From: Variovorax sp. PBS-H4 | Lineage (GTDB): Bacteria > Pseudomonadota > Gammaproteobacteria > Burkholderiales > Burkholderiaceae_C | DNA: 64,000 nt | Assembly (NCBI RefSeq): GCF_901827205.1 | Contig: NZ_LR594675.1 | Location: 1,364,001 to 1,428,000 of the forward strand | Direction of reading: 5' to 3' | In this document: positions 38,491-46,973 of the stretch, one piece after another | Layout: each line of letters begins with the position of its first letter | Position numbering within the stretch: the stretch's first letter is position 1 | Notes under the pieces: generated by a model | Database searches by the model: none | Told to the model about the DNA's origin: nothing | What the model saw: the letters and a program-made list of their open reading frames with translations, nothing else | Made by a program: the position numbers and the translations under genes

Positions 38491-39141
38491 ATGATTCAGA
38501 TCCTGCAACGACGCTCCCTGGGGCGCCTGATGCTGGCCGGTCTGCTGCTTGCAGGCGCCGCTGCCTTCGTGAGGCCGGTCCATGCCGCCGACGAGGCGCC
38601 GGATGCGCTGGTCAAACGCCTGTCGAGCGACGTCCTCGAGACCATCAAGGCCGACAAGTCGATCAAGGCTGGCGACGTCAACAAGATCATGGTCCTGGTC
38701 GATACCAAGATCATGCCGAACGTCAATTTCCAGCGCATGACCGCATCCGCCGTCGGGCCCGCATGGCGCCAGGCGACGCCCGAGCAGCAGCAGCGGCTGC
38801 AGGAAGAGTTCAAGAAGCTGCTGGTGCGTACCTACGCCGGCGCGCTCGACCAGGTCAGTGACCAGACCGTGGCCGTGCGCCCCTTCCGCGGTTCGCCCGA
38901 CGACAAGGAGGTGCTGGTGCGCACGGAAGTCCGTGGAGGCGGCGACCCGGTGCAGCTCGACTACCGCCTCGAGAAAACGCCTGGCGAGGCGGGTGGATGG
39001 AAGATCTACAACTTCAATGTGCTGGGCGTGTGGCTGGTCGATACCTACCGCAGCCAGTTCGCGCAGGAGATCAATGCCAAGGGCATCGACGGCCTGATCA
39101 CCGCACTCGCCGAGCGCAACAAGCGCAACGGCAAGAGCTGA
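38491..39141 (+). CDS. mlaC: Periplasmic phospholipid-binding protein MlaC
   Basis: MlaC ferries phospholipid across the periplasm between MlaA and MlaFEDB. The 216 residues start with a Sec signal (basic RRSLGR, hydrophobic core, cleavage near HAADE). The domain contains DTKIMPNVNFQRMT near 71-84 and GGWKIYNFNVLGVWLVDTYR near 169-188, typical of the Tol/Ttg2D fold. The ATG at 38491 follows a 127-base spacer after mlaA, with a weak AGGGAAA as Shine-Dalgarno. Several in-frame upstream starts would add residues before the signal peptide and are rejected. Confidence 0.93.
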   Translation: MIQILQRRSLGRLMLAGLLLAGAAAFVRPVHAADEAPDALVKRLSSDVLETIKADKSIKAGDVNKIMVLVDTKIMPNVNFQRMTASAVGPAWRQATPEQQQRLQEEFKKLLVRTYAGALDQVSDQTVAVRPFRGSPDDKEVLVRTEVRGGGDPVQLDYRLEKTPGEAGGWKIYNFNVLGVWLVDTYRSQFAQEINAKGIDGLITALAERNKRNGKS

Positions 39142-39147
39142 GTATCG

Positions 39148-39420
39148 ATGCTGGTCCTGCCGCCCAAGCTGACGCACGACGAGGCGCCGGCCTGCGTGCT
39201 CATGCTGCGGCAAGGGCTCGCGGGGCAGGCTGCCTCGTCCACCGTGGTTGATGCCAGCGCGCTCGCGCAGTTCGACTCCTCGGCGCTTGCGGTGCTGCTC
39301 GAATGCCGGCGTGAATCCAGTGCAATGGGCCGCGGCTTCGCAGTCAAGGGCCTGCCGCCGCGCCTGCGGGAACTCGCGTCGCTGTATGGTGTGGCGGGCC
39401 TTCTGCCTGCAGCGCCATGA
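39148..39420 (+). CDS. mlaB: STAS-domain protein MlaB
   Basis: MlaB is the small cytosolic STAS subunit that stabilises and activates the MlaF ATPase. The 90 residues make one STAS domain. The DASALAQFDSSALAVLLEC segment has the Asp-Ser-Ser loop at the position of the regulatory serine in anti-anti-sigma factors. Its place directly after mlaC (6 bases) completes the mlaFEDACB set. The sequence is divergent, so context carries much of the call. Confidence 0.85.
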   Translation: MLVLPPKLTHDEAPACVLMLRQGLAGQAASSTVVDASALAQFDSSALAVLLECRRESSAMGRGFAVKGLPPRLRELASLYGVAGLLPAAP

Positions 39421-39502
39421 TCCAGCGGCTGCAACCGGCCCGCCAGGCCTTTGTCCCGCCGGAAAGCGAAAAAACGGCGGGGCCCTAAAATCGCGGGCTC
39501 CC

Positions 39503-40450
39503 ATGCCTGCGATCTCCTTCCAATCGGTCTGCAAGACCTATCCTGCCTCGCGCCAGCAGCGTGCCGAGGGAAAAACCGGACTGCGTGCAGTCGACGAGGT
39601 CACGTTCCAGATCGAGGAGGGTGAGTTCTTCGGCCTGTTGGGCCCCAATGGGGCCGGCAAGACCACGCTGATCAGCATGCTCGCCGGCCTGTCCAGGCCG
39701 ACCGCCGGAGCCATCAGCGTCCACGGCTTCGATGTGCAGCGCGAGTACGGCCAGGCTCGCCGGAAGCTCGGCGTGGTTCCGCAGGAGCTGGTGTTCGATC
39801 CCTTCTTCAATGTGCGCGAGTCGCTGCGCATCCAGTCGGGCTACTTCGGGATCAAGAACAACGACGACTGGATCGACGAGCTCCTGAGCAGCCTTGGACT
39901 GGCCGACAAGGCCGGCGCCAACATGCGCCAGCTCTCCGGCGGGATGAAGCGGCGGGTGCTGGTCGCCCAGGCCCTGGTGCACAAGCCGCCGGTGATCGTG
40001 CTGGACGAGCCGACCGCCGGCGTCGACGTGGAACTGCGCCAGACCCTGTGGCAGTTCGTCGCCAAGCTCAACAAGCAGGGCAGCACGGTGCTGCTGACCA
40101 CCCATTATCTCGAGGAGGCGGAGGCGCTGTGCCACCGCATCGCCATGCTCAAGCAAGGCCGGGTGATTGCGCTGGATCGCACCAGCGAGCTGCTGCGCTC
40201 GGCCGCGAGCAACGTGCTGCGCTTCAAGACCGATGGCATGCTGCCCTGGGAATTGGCGCGGCATGCGCGCATCACGGGCCGCATCGTGCAGCTGCCGGCG
40301 CAGAACGCACGCGAGGTCGAGCAGTTGCTGGCCGCCATCCGCGAGGCCGGGCTCGACGTGGAAGATGTCGAGATGCGCAAGGCCGATCTGGAAGATGTCT
40401 TCATCGACCTCATGGCCGGCGAGCAGACGCCGCTGGAGGTGGCTCGATGA
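39503..40450 (+). CDS. ABC transporter ATP-binding protein (YadG-like)
   Basis: This is the ATPase of an ABC-2 type exporter. The 315 residues show Walker A GPNGAGKTT near 48-56, the signature LSGGMKRRVLVAQA, Walker B VIVLDEPTAGVD and the switch His in LTTHYLEE. The C-terminal 80 residues form the extra domain seen in drug and polysaccharide exporters (DrrA/YadG). A TAAAAT hexamer ends 11 bases before the ATG with no Shine-Dalgarno, hinting at a very short leader. The permease follows with an ATGA overlap. Substrate is unknown; the gene pair is conserved next to mla genes in related bacteria, from memory. Confidence 0.88.
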   Translation: MPAISFQSVCKTYPASRQQRAEGKTGLRAVDEVTFQIEEGEFFGLLGPNGAGKTTLISMLAGLSRPTAGAISVHGFDVQREYGQARRKLGVVPQELVFDPFFNVRESLRIQSGYFGIKNNDDWIDELLSSLGLADKAGANMRQLSGGMKRRVLVAQALVHKPPVIVLDEPTAGVDVELRQTLWQFVAKLNKQGSTVLLTTHYLEEAEALCHRIAMLKQGRVIALDRTSELLRSAASNVLRFKTDGMLPWELARHARITGRIVQLPAQNAREVEQLLAAIREAGLDVEDVEMRKADLEDVFIDLMAGEQTPLEVAR

Positions 40451-41214
40451 TGGTTCACGCGTTGGGTTGGCGAGCGCTGCTCTACAAGGAAACGCTGCGC
40501 TTCTGGAAGGTCGGCTTCCAGACCGTCGGCGCGCCGGTGCTCACGGCGCTGCTCTACCTGATGGTCTTTGGCCATGTGCTGGAAGGCCGCGTCACGGTCT
40601 ACGGCTCGGTCAGCTACACCGCCTTCCTGGTGCCGGGCCTGGTGATGATGAGCGTCCTGCAGAACGCCTTTGCGAACAGCTCGTCGTCCATCATCCAGAG
40701 CAAGATCATGGGCAACCTGGTGTTCATCCTGCTCACGCCGCTGTCGCACTGGGGCTGGTTCCTGGCCTACGTGGGATCGTCCGTCGTGCGCGGGCTGGTC
40801 GTCGGAATGGGCGTGTTCGCGGTCACGGCCCTCTTCGCCGTGCCGGGCTTCGTGGCGCCGCTGTGGATTGCGGTCTTCGCCTTCCTGGGCGCCGCCATCC
40901 TCGGCACGCTGGGCCTGATCGCCGGGCTCTGGGCCGAGAAGTTCGATCAGATGGCCGTGTTCCAGAATTTCCTGATCATGCCCATGACCTTCCTCTCGGG
41001 CGTGTTCTATTCCATTCATTCCCTGCCGCCCTTCTGGCAGAAGGTGAGCCACCTGAACCCCTTCTTCTACATGATCGACGGCTTCCGCTACGGCTTCTTC
41101 GGCATCAGCGACATCTCGCCCTGGGTGAGCGTGGCGATCGTCGGCGGCGCCTGGCTGGTGGTGAGCGCGATCGCGATCCATCTGCTGCGCATCGGCTACA
41201 AGATCCGGGGCTAG
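40447..41214 (+). CDS. ABC-2 type transporter permease (YadH-like)
   Basis: The 255-residue permease has six hydrophobic spans and the ABC-2 signature region around MPMTFLSGVFYSIHSLPPFWQ, with LNPFFYMIDGFRYGFFG near the end. This matches the YadH/NodJ-type permease family that exports lipids, polysaccharides or drugs. It starts with ATGATG at 40447, overlapping the ATPase stop. The pair would form a dimeric exporter in the inner membrane. No substrate can be inferred from sequence. Confidence 0.88.
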   Translation: MMVHALGWRALLYKETLRFWKVGFQTVGAPVLTALLYLMVFGHVLEGRVTVYGSVSYTAFLVPGLVMMSVLQNAFANSSSSIIQSKIMGNLVFILLTPLSHWGWFLAYVGSSVVRGLVVGMGVFAVTALFAVPGFVAPLWIAVFAFLGAAILGTLGLIAGLWAEKFDQMAVFQNFLIMPMTFLSGVFYSIHSLPPFWQKVSHLNPFFYMIDGFRYGFFGISDISPWVSVAIVGGAWLVVSAIAIHLLRIGYKIRG

Positions 41215-41271
41215 TCATGTTGGCTCCCAGGCTTTTCACTCGCTGCGCTCCTGTAACTCCACATCCCGAGG

Positions 41272-41296
41272 GGGCCGAGCCGCGTTGGAGCGGCCC
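41272..41296 (+). other. GC-rich intergenic hairpin before ibaG
   Basis: GGGCCG (41272-41277) pairs with CGGCCC (41291-41296) across 13 bases in the 103-bp gap between the permease and ibaG genes. No T-tract follows, so it is not a classical terminator. The gap also has CTCGCTGCGCTCC-type sequence that I associate with intergenic repeats in Comamonadaceae. Confidence 0.35.
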
Positions 41297-41317
41297 GGCG
41301 GCGACCCCCTTCCCACT

Positions 41318-41560
41318 ATGACTGCCGAAGAGCTGCAATCCATCATCCAGGCGGGCCTGACCTGCGAGCACATCACGCTCGAGGGCGACGGCCGCCACTG
41401 GTACGCCACCATCGTTTCCGCCGAGTTCGAGGGCAAGCGCGCGATCCAGCGACACCAGCGCGTCTACGCCACGCTCGGTGCCAAAATGCATACCGATGAA
41501 GTGCACGCGCTCTCGATGAAGACCTACACGCCCGCCGAATGGGCGGCTCAAAACGCCTAG
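41318..41560 (+). CDS. ibaG: BolA-family iron-sulfur protein IbaG
   Basis: IbaG (YrbA) is a BolA-like protein that binds monothiol glutaredoxin with a shared 2Fe-2S cluster. The 80 residues have the class II KH-like fold, with the EGDGRHWYATIVSAEFEGK core and the RVYATLG segment. The conserved histidine region is TDEVHALSMKTYTP. The ATG at 41318 is chosen because the in-frame start at 41285 lies in the intergenic hairpin. It precedes murA by 15 bases, as in E. coli, where ibaG-murA are also adjacent to mla genes. Confidence 0.92.
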   Translation: MTAEELQSIIQAGLTCEHITLEGDGRHWYATIVSAEFEGKRAIQRHQRVYATLGAKMHTDEVHALSMKTYTPAEWAAQNA

Positions 41561-41575
41561 TCGCTGGACTTTTTC

Positions 41576-42862
41576 ATGGACAAACTCCTGATTCGCGGCG
41601 GACGCCAGCTCCGCGGCGAGGTACTTATTTCCGGCGCAAAGAACGCGGCACTGCCGGAACTCTGCGCGGCGCTGCTGAGCGACCGTCCCGTCACGCTGCA
41701 CAACGTGCCTCGCCTCAACGATGTCACCACCATGTTCAAGCTGCTGCGCAACATGGGCGTGGCGGCCGAGCGCGACGACAACGGCACGGTGCGCCTCGAC
41801 GCGGGTCCGCTGCACACGCACGAGGCGCCTTACGAACTGGTGAAGACGATGCGGGCGTCAGTGCTCGCGCTGGGCCCGTTGCTGGCGCGCTTCGGCAAGG
41901 CCCGGGTCTCGCTGCCGGGCGGCTGTGCCATCGGCTCGCGTCCGGTCGACCAGCACATCAAGGGCCTGCAGGCCATGGGTGCCGAGATCGTGGTCGAGCA
42001 CGGCTACATGGTGGCGAGCATTGCGGGTGGCCGCCGGCGCCTGCATGGCGCGCGCATCACCACCGATATGGTGACCGTCACCGGTACCGAGAACTTCCTG
42101 ATGGCCGCGGCGCTCGCCGATGGCGAGACCGTGCTGGAGAACGCGGCGCAGGAGCCCGAGATCACCGACCTGGCCGAGATGCTGATCGAAATGGGCGCGA
42201 AGATCGAAGGCCATGGCACCAGCCGCATCCGAGTCCAGGGCGTGGAGAAACTGGCGGGCTGCACGCACCGCGTGGTAGCCGACCGGATCGAGGCCGGCAC
42301 CTTCCTGTGCGCCGTGGCCGCCACCGGGGGCGAAGTGCTGCTGCGCCACGGGCGCGCCGATCACCTCGATGCCGTGATCGAGAAGCTGCGCGAGGCCGGC
42401 GCGCAGGTAGACGTGGTGGCCGAGGGCATCCGCGTGCGCAGCCAGGGCCGCTTGAAGGCACAGGGCTTCCGCACCACCGAGTACCCGGGCTTCCCGACCG
42501 ACATGCAGGCCCAGTTCATGGTGCTCAACGTGATTGCCGAGGGCACCTCGACCGTGACCGAGACGATCTTCGAGAATCGTTTCATGCACGTCGACGAGAT
42601 GCTGCGCCTGGGCGCCAGGATCCAGACCGACGGCAAGGTGGCGGTGATCGAGGGCGTGCGACAGCTGTCTGGCGCTACCGTGATGGCGACCGACCTGCGT
42701 GCTTCCGCCAGCCTGGTGATCGCCGGCCTGGTGGCCGAGGGCGAGACCCTGGTCGACCGCATCTACCATCTGGATCGCGGCTATGACCGAATGGAAAGCA
42801 AGCTGCGCGGCCTCGGTGCCGATATCGAGCGCGTGGCCGGACCGGCGGAGTACCAGCCGTGA
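41576..42862 (+). CDS. murA: UDP-N-acetylglucosamine 1-carboxyvinyltransferase
   Basis: MurA transfers enolpyruvate from PEP to UDP-GlcNAc, the first committed step of peptidoglycan synthesis and the fosfomycin target. The 428 residues show the N-terminal GGRQLRGEVLISGAKNAALP and the catalytic Cys in PGGCAIGSRPVD near residue 118, so the fosfomycin-binding thiol is present. Both halves of the inverted alpha/beta barrel are complete. The stop overlaps hisG as GTGA, linking cell-wall synthesis to the his genes in one transcript. Confidence 0.97.
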   Translation: MDKLLIRGGRQLRGEVLISGAKNAALPELCAALLSDRPVTLHNVPRLNDVTTMFKLLRNMGVAAERDDNGTVRLDAGPLHTHEAPYELVKTMRASVLALGPLLARFGKARVSLPGGCAIGSRPVDQHIKGLQAMGAEIVVEHGYMVASIAGGRRRLHGARITTDMVTVTGTENFLMAAALADGETVLENAAQEPEITDLAEMLIEMGAKIEGHGTSRIRVQGVEKLAGCTHRVVADRIEAGTFLCAVAATGGEVLLRHGRADHLDAVIEKLREAGAQVDVVAEGIRVRSQGRLKAQGFRTTEYPGFPTDMQAQFMVLNVIAEGTSTVTETIFENRFMHVDEMLRLGARIQTDGKVAVIEGVRQLSGATVMATDLRASASLVIAGLVAEGETLVDRIYHLDRGYDRMESKLRGLGADIERVAGPAEYQP

Positions 42863-43500
42863 TCACGCTTGCATTGTCCAAGGGCCGCATCTTCGATGAG
42901 ACCCTGCCACTGCTGGCCGCGGCAGGCATCGAGGTCAGCGAGGACCCGGAGAAATCGCGCAAGCTGATCCTCTCGACCACGCGCCCCGAGGTGCGCGTGG
43001 TGCTGGTGCGCGCGTCCGACGTGCCGACCTACGTGCAGTACGGCGGCGCCGACCTGGGCGTGACCGGGCTCGACGTGCTGCTCGAGCACGGCAACCAGGG
43101 CCTCTACCAGCCGTTGGACCTGCGCATCGCTGCCTGCCGCCTGAGCGTGGCTGTGCGCGCCGACTACGACTACGCCTCGGCCGTGCGCCAGGGCTCGCGC
43201 ATCAAGGTCGCGACCAAGTACGTCGGCCTGGCGCGCGAGTTCTTCGCGAGCAAGGGCGTGCATGTGGACCTGATCAAGCTCTATGGCAGCATGGAGCTGG
43301 CGCCGCTCACCGGCCTGGCCGATGCGATCGTCGACCTGGTTTCGACCGGCAACACGCTCAAGGCCAATCACCTGGTCGAGGTCGAGCGCATCATGGACAT
43401 CAGCGCGCGCCTGGTGGTCAACCAGGCCGCGCTCAAGCTCAAGCAGGCGCCGATCCGGCACATCATCGATGCCTTTGCCGCAGCCACTCCATCCGCCTGA
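42859..43500 (+). CDS. hisG: ATP phosphoribosyltransferase, short form (catalytic subunit)
   Basis: HisG joins ATP and PRPP in the first step of histidine synthesis. The 213 residues are the short form, which lacks the C-terminal regulatory ACT-like domain. By family knowledge it works with HisZ in a hetero-octamer, and hisZ is not in this window. Motifs include LALSKGRI at the start, RASDVPTYV, GAADLGVTG-type GGADLGVTG, and the PRPP loop DLVSTGNTLKANHL. The GTG start overlaps the murA stop. Confidence 0.96.
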   Translation: MITLALSKGRIFDETLPLLAAAGIEVSEDPEKSRKLILSTTRPEVRVVLVRASDVPTYVQYGGADLGVTGLDVLLEHGNQGLYQPLDLRIAACRLSVAVRADYDYASAVRQGSRIKVATKYVGLAREFFASKGVHVDLIKLYGSMELAPLTGLADAIVDLVSTGNTLKANHLVEVERIMDISARLVVNQAALKLKQAPIRHIIDAFAAATPSA

Positions 43501-43556
43501 AATGAAATGCCCGCACGCTTATCGCTCCGTGTATCGCTGCCTCCCGAGGGGCTGAC

Positions 43557-44873
43557 ATGCCCGTGAAAGCCGCTCCCGCCCGACTCTCGACCGCCTCGGC
43601 CGGCTTCGAAGCCGATTTCCAGGCCCGCTTGCACTGGTCGGCCGATACCGACGCAGCGATCGAGCAGGTGGTGGCCGACATCCTGGCCGATGTGCGCGGG
43701 CGCGGCGACGCAGCCGTGCTCGACTACACGCGGCGTTTCGATCGGCTCGACGTGGACGACCTGGAGGCGCTCGAACTGAAGGCTTCCGAATTGCGTGCTG
43801 CCTTCGAGGCGCTGCCCACCGCGCAGCGCGAGGCCCTGGAGGCCGCCGCGAGCCGGGTGAGGAGCTATCACGAGGCGCAGAAGAAAGCCAGCGGCGAGAG
43901 CTGGAGCTACCGCGATGCCGACGGCACCCTGCTGGGCCAGAAGGTCACGCCGCTCGACCGCGTCGGCATCTACGTGCCGGGCGGCAAGGCCGCCTATCCG
44001 TCGAGCGTGCTCATGAACGCGATCCCCGCGCACGTGGCCGGCGTCGGGGAGATCATCATGGTCGTGCCGACGCCGGGCGGCGAGAAGAACCCTCTGGTGC
44101 TCGCCGCCGCGCACGTGGCCGGCGTGACACGCGCCTTCGCCATCGGCGGCGCCCAGGCCGTGGGCGCGCTGGCCTACGGCACCGCCACCATCCCGGCGGT
44201 CGACAAGATCACGGGCCCCGGCAATGCCTACGTGGCCGCCGCCAAGCGGCGGGTGTTCGGCACCGTGGGCATCGACATGATCGCCGGACCGAGCGAGATC
44301 CTGGTGCTGGCCGACGGCAGCACGCCGCCTGATTGGGTGGCGATGGACCTGTTCAGCCAGGCCGAGCACGACGAGCTCGCGCAGAGCATCCTGCTGTGCC
44401 CCGACGCCGCCTACATCGAGCAGGTGCAGCAGGAGATCGACCGGCTGCTGCCCTCGATGCCGCGCGCCGCGATCATCGCCGCCTCGCTCAATGGCCGGGG
44501 CGCGCTGATCCATACGAAGAGCATGGAAGAGGCTTGCGCAATCAGCAACCGCATTGCGCCCGAGCACCTGGAGGTCAGCAGCCGCGAGCCGCACCGCTGG
44601 GAGCCGCTGCTCAGGCACGCCGGGGCGATCTTCCTCGGCGCCTACACCAGCGAAAGCCTGGGCGACTACTGCGCCGGCCCCAATCATGTGCTGCCCACCA
44701 GCGGCACGGCCCGCTTCAGCTCGCCGCTGGGGGTCTACGACTTCCAGAAGCGCTCCAGCCTGATCGAGGTCAGCGAAGCGGGGGCGCAGCCGCTGGGCCG
44801 CATCGCCGTGACTCTGGCCGAAGGGGAGGGCCTGCAGGCGCACGCCGAGGCCGCCCGAATGCGCCTTCGTTGA
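43557..44873 (+). CDS. hisD: Histidinol dehydrogenase
   Basis: HisD oxidises histidinol to histidine in two NAD-dependent steps with a zinc ion. The 438 residues contain VGIYVPGGKAAYPSSVLMN, the dehydrogenase block around DMIAGPSEILVLAD, and the zinc and catalytic residues in SQAEHDELAQS and in APEHLE. GAGG lies at standard spacing before the ATG at 43557. A 56-base gap separates it from hisG. The order hisG-hisD is typical of proteobacteria. Confidence 0.97.
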   Translation: MPVKAAPARLSTASAGFEADFQARLHWSADTDAAIEQVVADILADVRGRGDAAVLDYTRRFDRLDVDDLEALELKASELRAAFEALPTAQREALEAAASRVRSYHEAQKKASGESWSYRDADGTLLGQKVTPLDRVGIYVPGGKAAYPSSVLMNAIPAHVAGVGEIIMVVPTPGGEKNPLVLAAAHVAGVTRAFAIGGAQAVGALAYGTATIPAVDKITGPGNAYVAAAKRRVFGTVGIDMIAGPSEILVLADGSTPPDWVAMDLFSQAEHDELAQSILLCPDAAYIEQVQQEIDRLLPSMPRAAIIAASLNGRGALIHTKSMEEACAISNRIAPEHLEVSSREPHRWEPLLRHAGAIFLGAYTSESLGDYCAGPNHVLPTSGTARFSSPLGVYDFQKRSSLIEVSEAGAQPLGRIAVTLAEGEGLQAHAEAARMRLR

Positions 44874-44882
44874 GAGGTGGGC

Positions 44883-45248
44883 ATGGCGATCCCGGCGCTT
44901 CGATCCGTTCGTTGCCTGCTCCTGCTGGGCCTGGTGGCTGCCGGTGCCGCGTGCCAGGCCATGAGCATCCGCGAGCTGCGCATGCTCGAAGCCAACGAGA
45001 AGGACGGCAAGCTCTACGCGAGCTACTACCTCGTGGGCGTGGTCGAAGGCCTGCGTGAAGCCAGCGAGACCGAGCAGCGCGCCGGGCAGAAACCGCTGTT
45101 CTGCGTCAACGGCCGCCGGCTCGAGCCCGCGATGGCGCGCACGCTCTACCAGACCGAACTCACCCGGAACGCCGACAGCTACGAGGCCGACATGCCGGTC
45201 CAGCTTGTCGTTTCCGCCGCCTTGCGCAGCAGCTACCGCTGTCCTTGA
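44883..45248 (+). CDS. Small secreted protein, Rap1a/Tai-like domain
   Basis: The 121-residue protein has a Sec signal peptide (RSVRC, then a leucine- and alanine-rich core to about residue 24). The mature part carries ASYYLVGVVEGLREA, LFCVNGRRLEP and a terminal SSYRCP. A GVxxGL turn, a mid-domain FC and a C-terminal C pair resemble the Rap1a/Tai fold, known from immunity proteins to type VI secreted amidase effectors and from many orphan periplasmic proteins. No effector gene is nearby. It lies 9 bases after hisD and 4 before hisC, inside the his operon. An upstream GTG at 44877 is an alternative start. The fold assignment is by pattern only. Confidence 0.65.
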   Translation: MAIPALRSVRCLLLLGLVAAGAACQAMSIRELRMLEANEKDGKLYASYYLVGVVEGLREASETEQRAGQKPLFCVNGRRLEPAMARTLYQTELTRNADSYEADMPVQLVVSAALRSSYRCP

Positions 45249-45252
45249 CCGA

Positions 45253-46347
45253 ATGACCTCCGCTTCCGACAACACCACCCGCGCGCTGGGCCGCATCCGC
45301 GCCGACGTCAAGTCCATGCATGCCTATGCCGTGCAGGACGCGCGCGGCCTGATCAAGCTCGACGCGATGGAGAACCCCTTCGGCCTCCCCGCCGCGCTGC
45401 AGGCGGCGCTCGGCGAGCGCCTCGGCGCATTGGCGCTGAACCGCTACCCGGGCCCGCGCAGCGGCGACCTCCAGCGCGCGCTGGACGCGTACGCCGGGCT
45501 GCCCGAGGGCTTCGGACTGATGCTCGGCAACGGCTCGGACGAGCTGATTTCGCTGCTGGCCATGGCCTGCGATCTGCCTGGGGCTGCCATCCTGGCGCCA
45601 GAGCCCGGCTTCGTGATGTACGCGATGAGCGCCCGCTTGCAGGGCCTGCGCTTCGTCGGCGTGCCGCTCACTGCCGATTTCGAGCTCGACCAGGCGGCGA
45701 TGCTCGCGGCCATCGACCGCGAGAGGCCGGCCCTCGTCTACCTCGCCTATCCCAACAACCCGACCGCCAACCTGTGGGACGACGCGACCATCGAGAGGAT
45801 CGTCGAGGCGCAGGGCGCGCAGGGCGGCCTGGTCGTGATCGACGAGGCCTACCAGCCGTTCGCGGCGCGCAGCTACATCGACCGGGCGTCGCGCCACGGC
45901 CACGTGCTGCTGATGCGCACCCTCAGCAAGTTCGGGCTTGCCGGGGTCCGCTTGGGCTACCTCGTCGGCCCGCATGCGCTGATCGCCGAGGTAGACAAGG
46001 TGCGCCCGCCCTACAACATCAGCGTGCTCAACTGCGAATGCGCGCTGTTCGCGCTGGAGCATGCCGAGGTGTTCGCAGAGCAGGCGGCCCGCATCCGCGC
46101 GGCCCGCGCCCGCATCGTCGAAGCCCTTGCGCGCCTCCCGGGCGTCAGAAGCTGGCCCAGCGAGGCCAACATGATCCTGGTGCGGGTGCCCGATGCCGGC
46201 AAGACCTTCGAAGGCATGAAGTCCCGCGGGGTGTTGGTCAAGAACGTTTCTAGAATGCACCCATTGCTCGCGAACTGCCTGCGCCTGACAGTCGGAACCG
46301 CCGAAGAGAATGCGCAGATGCTCGCGGCCCTCGAAGCCTCGCTATGA
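45253..46347 (+). CDS. hisC: Histidinol-phosphate aminotransferase
   Basis: HisC is a PLP fold type I aminotransferase that makes histidinol phosphate from imidazole acetol phosphate. The 364 residues have the N-terminal KLDAMENPFG, the NGSDELISLL block, the PNNPTANLW segment, an Asp in VVIDEAYQPF, and the PLP lysine in RTLSKFGLAGVRLGY. The ATG at 45253 lies just after the small secreted gene. The stop overlaps hisB as ATGA. Confidence 0.96.
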   Translation: MTSASDNTTRALGRIRADVKSMHAYAVQDARGLIKLDAMENPFGLPAALQAALGERLGALALNRYPGPRSGDLQRALDAYAGLPEGFGLMLGNGSDELISLLAMACDLPGAAILAPEPGFVMYAMSARLQGLRFVGVPLTADFELDQAAMLAAIDRERPALVYLAYPNNPTANLWDDATIERIVEAQGAQGGLVVIDEAYQPFAARSYIDRASRHGHVLLMRTLSKFGLAGVRLGYLVGPHALIAEVDKVRPPYNISVLNCECALFALEHAEVFAEQAARIRAARARIVEALARLPGVRSWPSEANMILVRVPDAGKTFEGMKSRGVLVKNVSRMHPLLANCLRLTVGTAEENAQMLAALEASL

Positions 46348-46973
46348 ATATCCCCAAGGCCCCTGAAGCAGTCGTCGCCGCCACCGCGCGGACGGCATCC
46401 GTTACGCGCAACACGGCCGAGACGAAGATCTCGGTCGAGCTCAACCTCGACGGCACTGGCCGCTCCAAGCTGTCGACCGGCATCGGCTTCTTCGACCACA
46501 TGCTGGACCAGATCGCGCGCCACGGCCTGATCGACCTCGACATCGACTGCCAGGGCGACCTGCACATCGACGGCCACCACACCGTGGAAGACGTGGGCAT
46601 CACCCTGGGCCAGGCGGTGGCCAAGGCGGTCGGCGACAAGAAGGGCATCCGCCGCTACGGCCACGCTTACGTGCCGCTCGACGAGGCCCTCAGCCGGGTG
46701 GTGATCGACTTCTCCGGCCGCCCCGGCCTGGTGATGCACGTGCCCTTCACCAGCGGCATGATCGGCGGCTTCGACAGCCAGCTCACCTACGAGTTCTTCC
46801 AGGGCTTCGCCAATCACGCCTTCGTCACCCTGCACATCGACAACCTCAAGGGCGTCAACGCCCACCATCAGTGCGAGACGGTCTTCAAGGCCTTCGCGCG
46901 CGCACTGCGGGCAGCACTCGAGCTCGATCCGCGCTCGGCCGGCGTCGTTCCTTCGACCAAGGGTTCCCTCTGA
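46344..46973 (+). CDS. hisB: Imidazoleglycerol-phosphate dehydratase
   Basis: HisB dehydrates imidazole glycerol phosphate with two manganese ions. The 209 residues cover only the dehydratase domain; the N-terminal histidinol-phosphatase domain of enteric HisB is absent, so that step needs a separate phosphatase. Metal-binding motifs GFFDHMLDQIARHG, DIDGHHTVED and the late NAHHQCE are present, separated as in the tandem-repeat fold. The start overlaps hisC by four bases. The stop overlaps the putative CTG start of hisH. Confidence 0.96.
   Translation: MNIPKAPEAVVAATARTASVTRNTAETKISVELNLDGTGRSKLSTGIGFFDHMLDQIARHGLIDLDIDCQGDLHIDGHHTVEDVGITLGQAVAKAVGDKKGIRRYGHAYVPLDEALSRVVIDFSGRPGLVMHVPFTSGMIGGFDSQLTYEFFQGFANHAFVTLHIDNLKGVNAHHQCETVFKAFARALRAALELDPRSAGVVPSTKGSL
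46959..46963 (+). promoter_or_regulatory. Shine-Dalgarno that supports a CTG start for hisH
   Basis: AAGGG lies 6 bases before the CTG at 46970, at ideal spacing. No ATG, GTG or TTG in the hisH frame occurs between 46872 and the conserved first strand, so this site decides the start. Confidence 0.5.

Noticed and set aside
39455..39481. Inverted repeat CCCGCCG/CGGCGGG between mlaB and the YadG-like gene as a terminator
   Set aside because: There is no T-tract after the stem on either strand; the A-run is inside the loop. It may be structure but not an intrinsic terminator.
41285..41317. Upstream in-frame start for ibaG at 41285
   Set aside because: It falls inside the intergenic hairpin and would add 11 residues not expected for an 80-residue BolA-type protein.
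46871..46969. GTG at 46871 as the hisH start
   Set aside because: It would add 33 residues encoded inside hisB with no resemblance to HisH and overlap hisB by about 100 bases; the CTG with a good Shine-Dalgarno is more likely.
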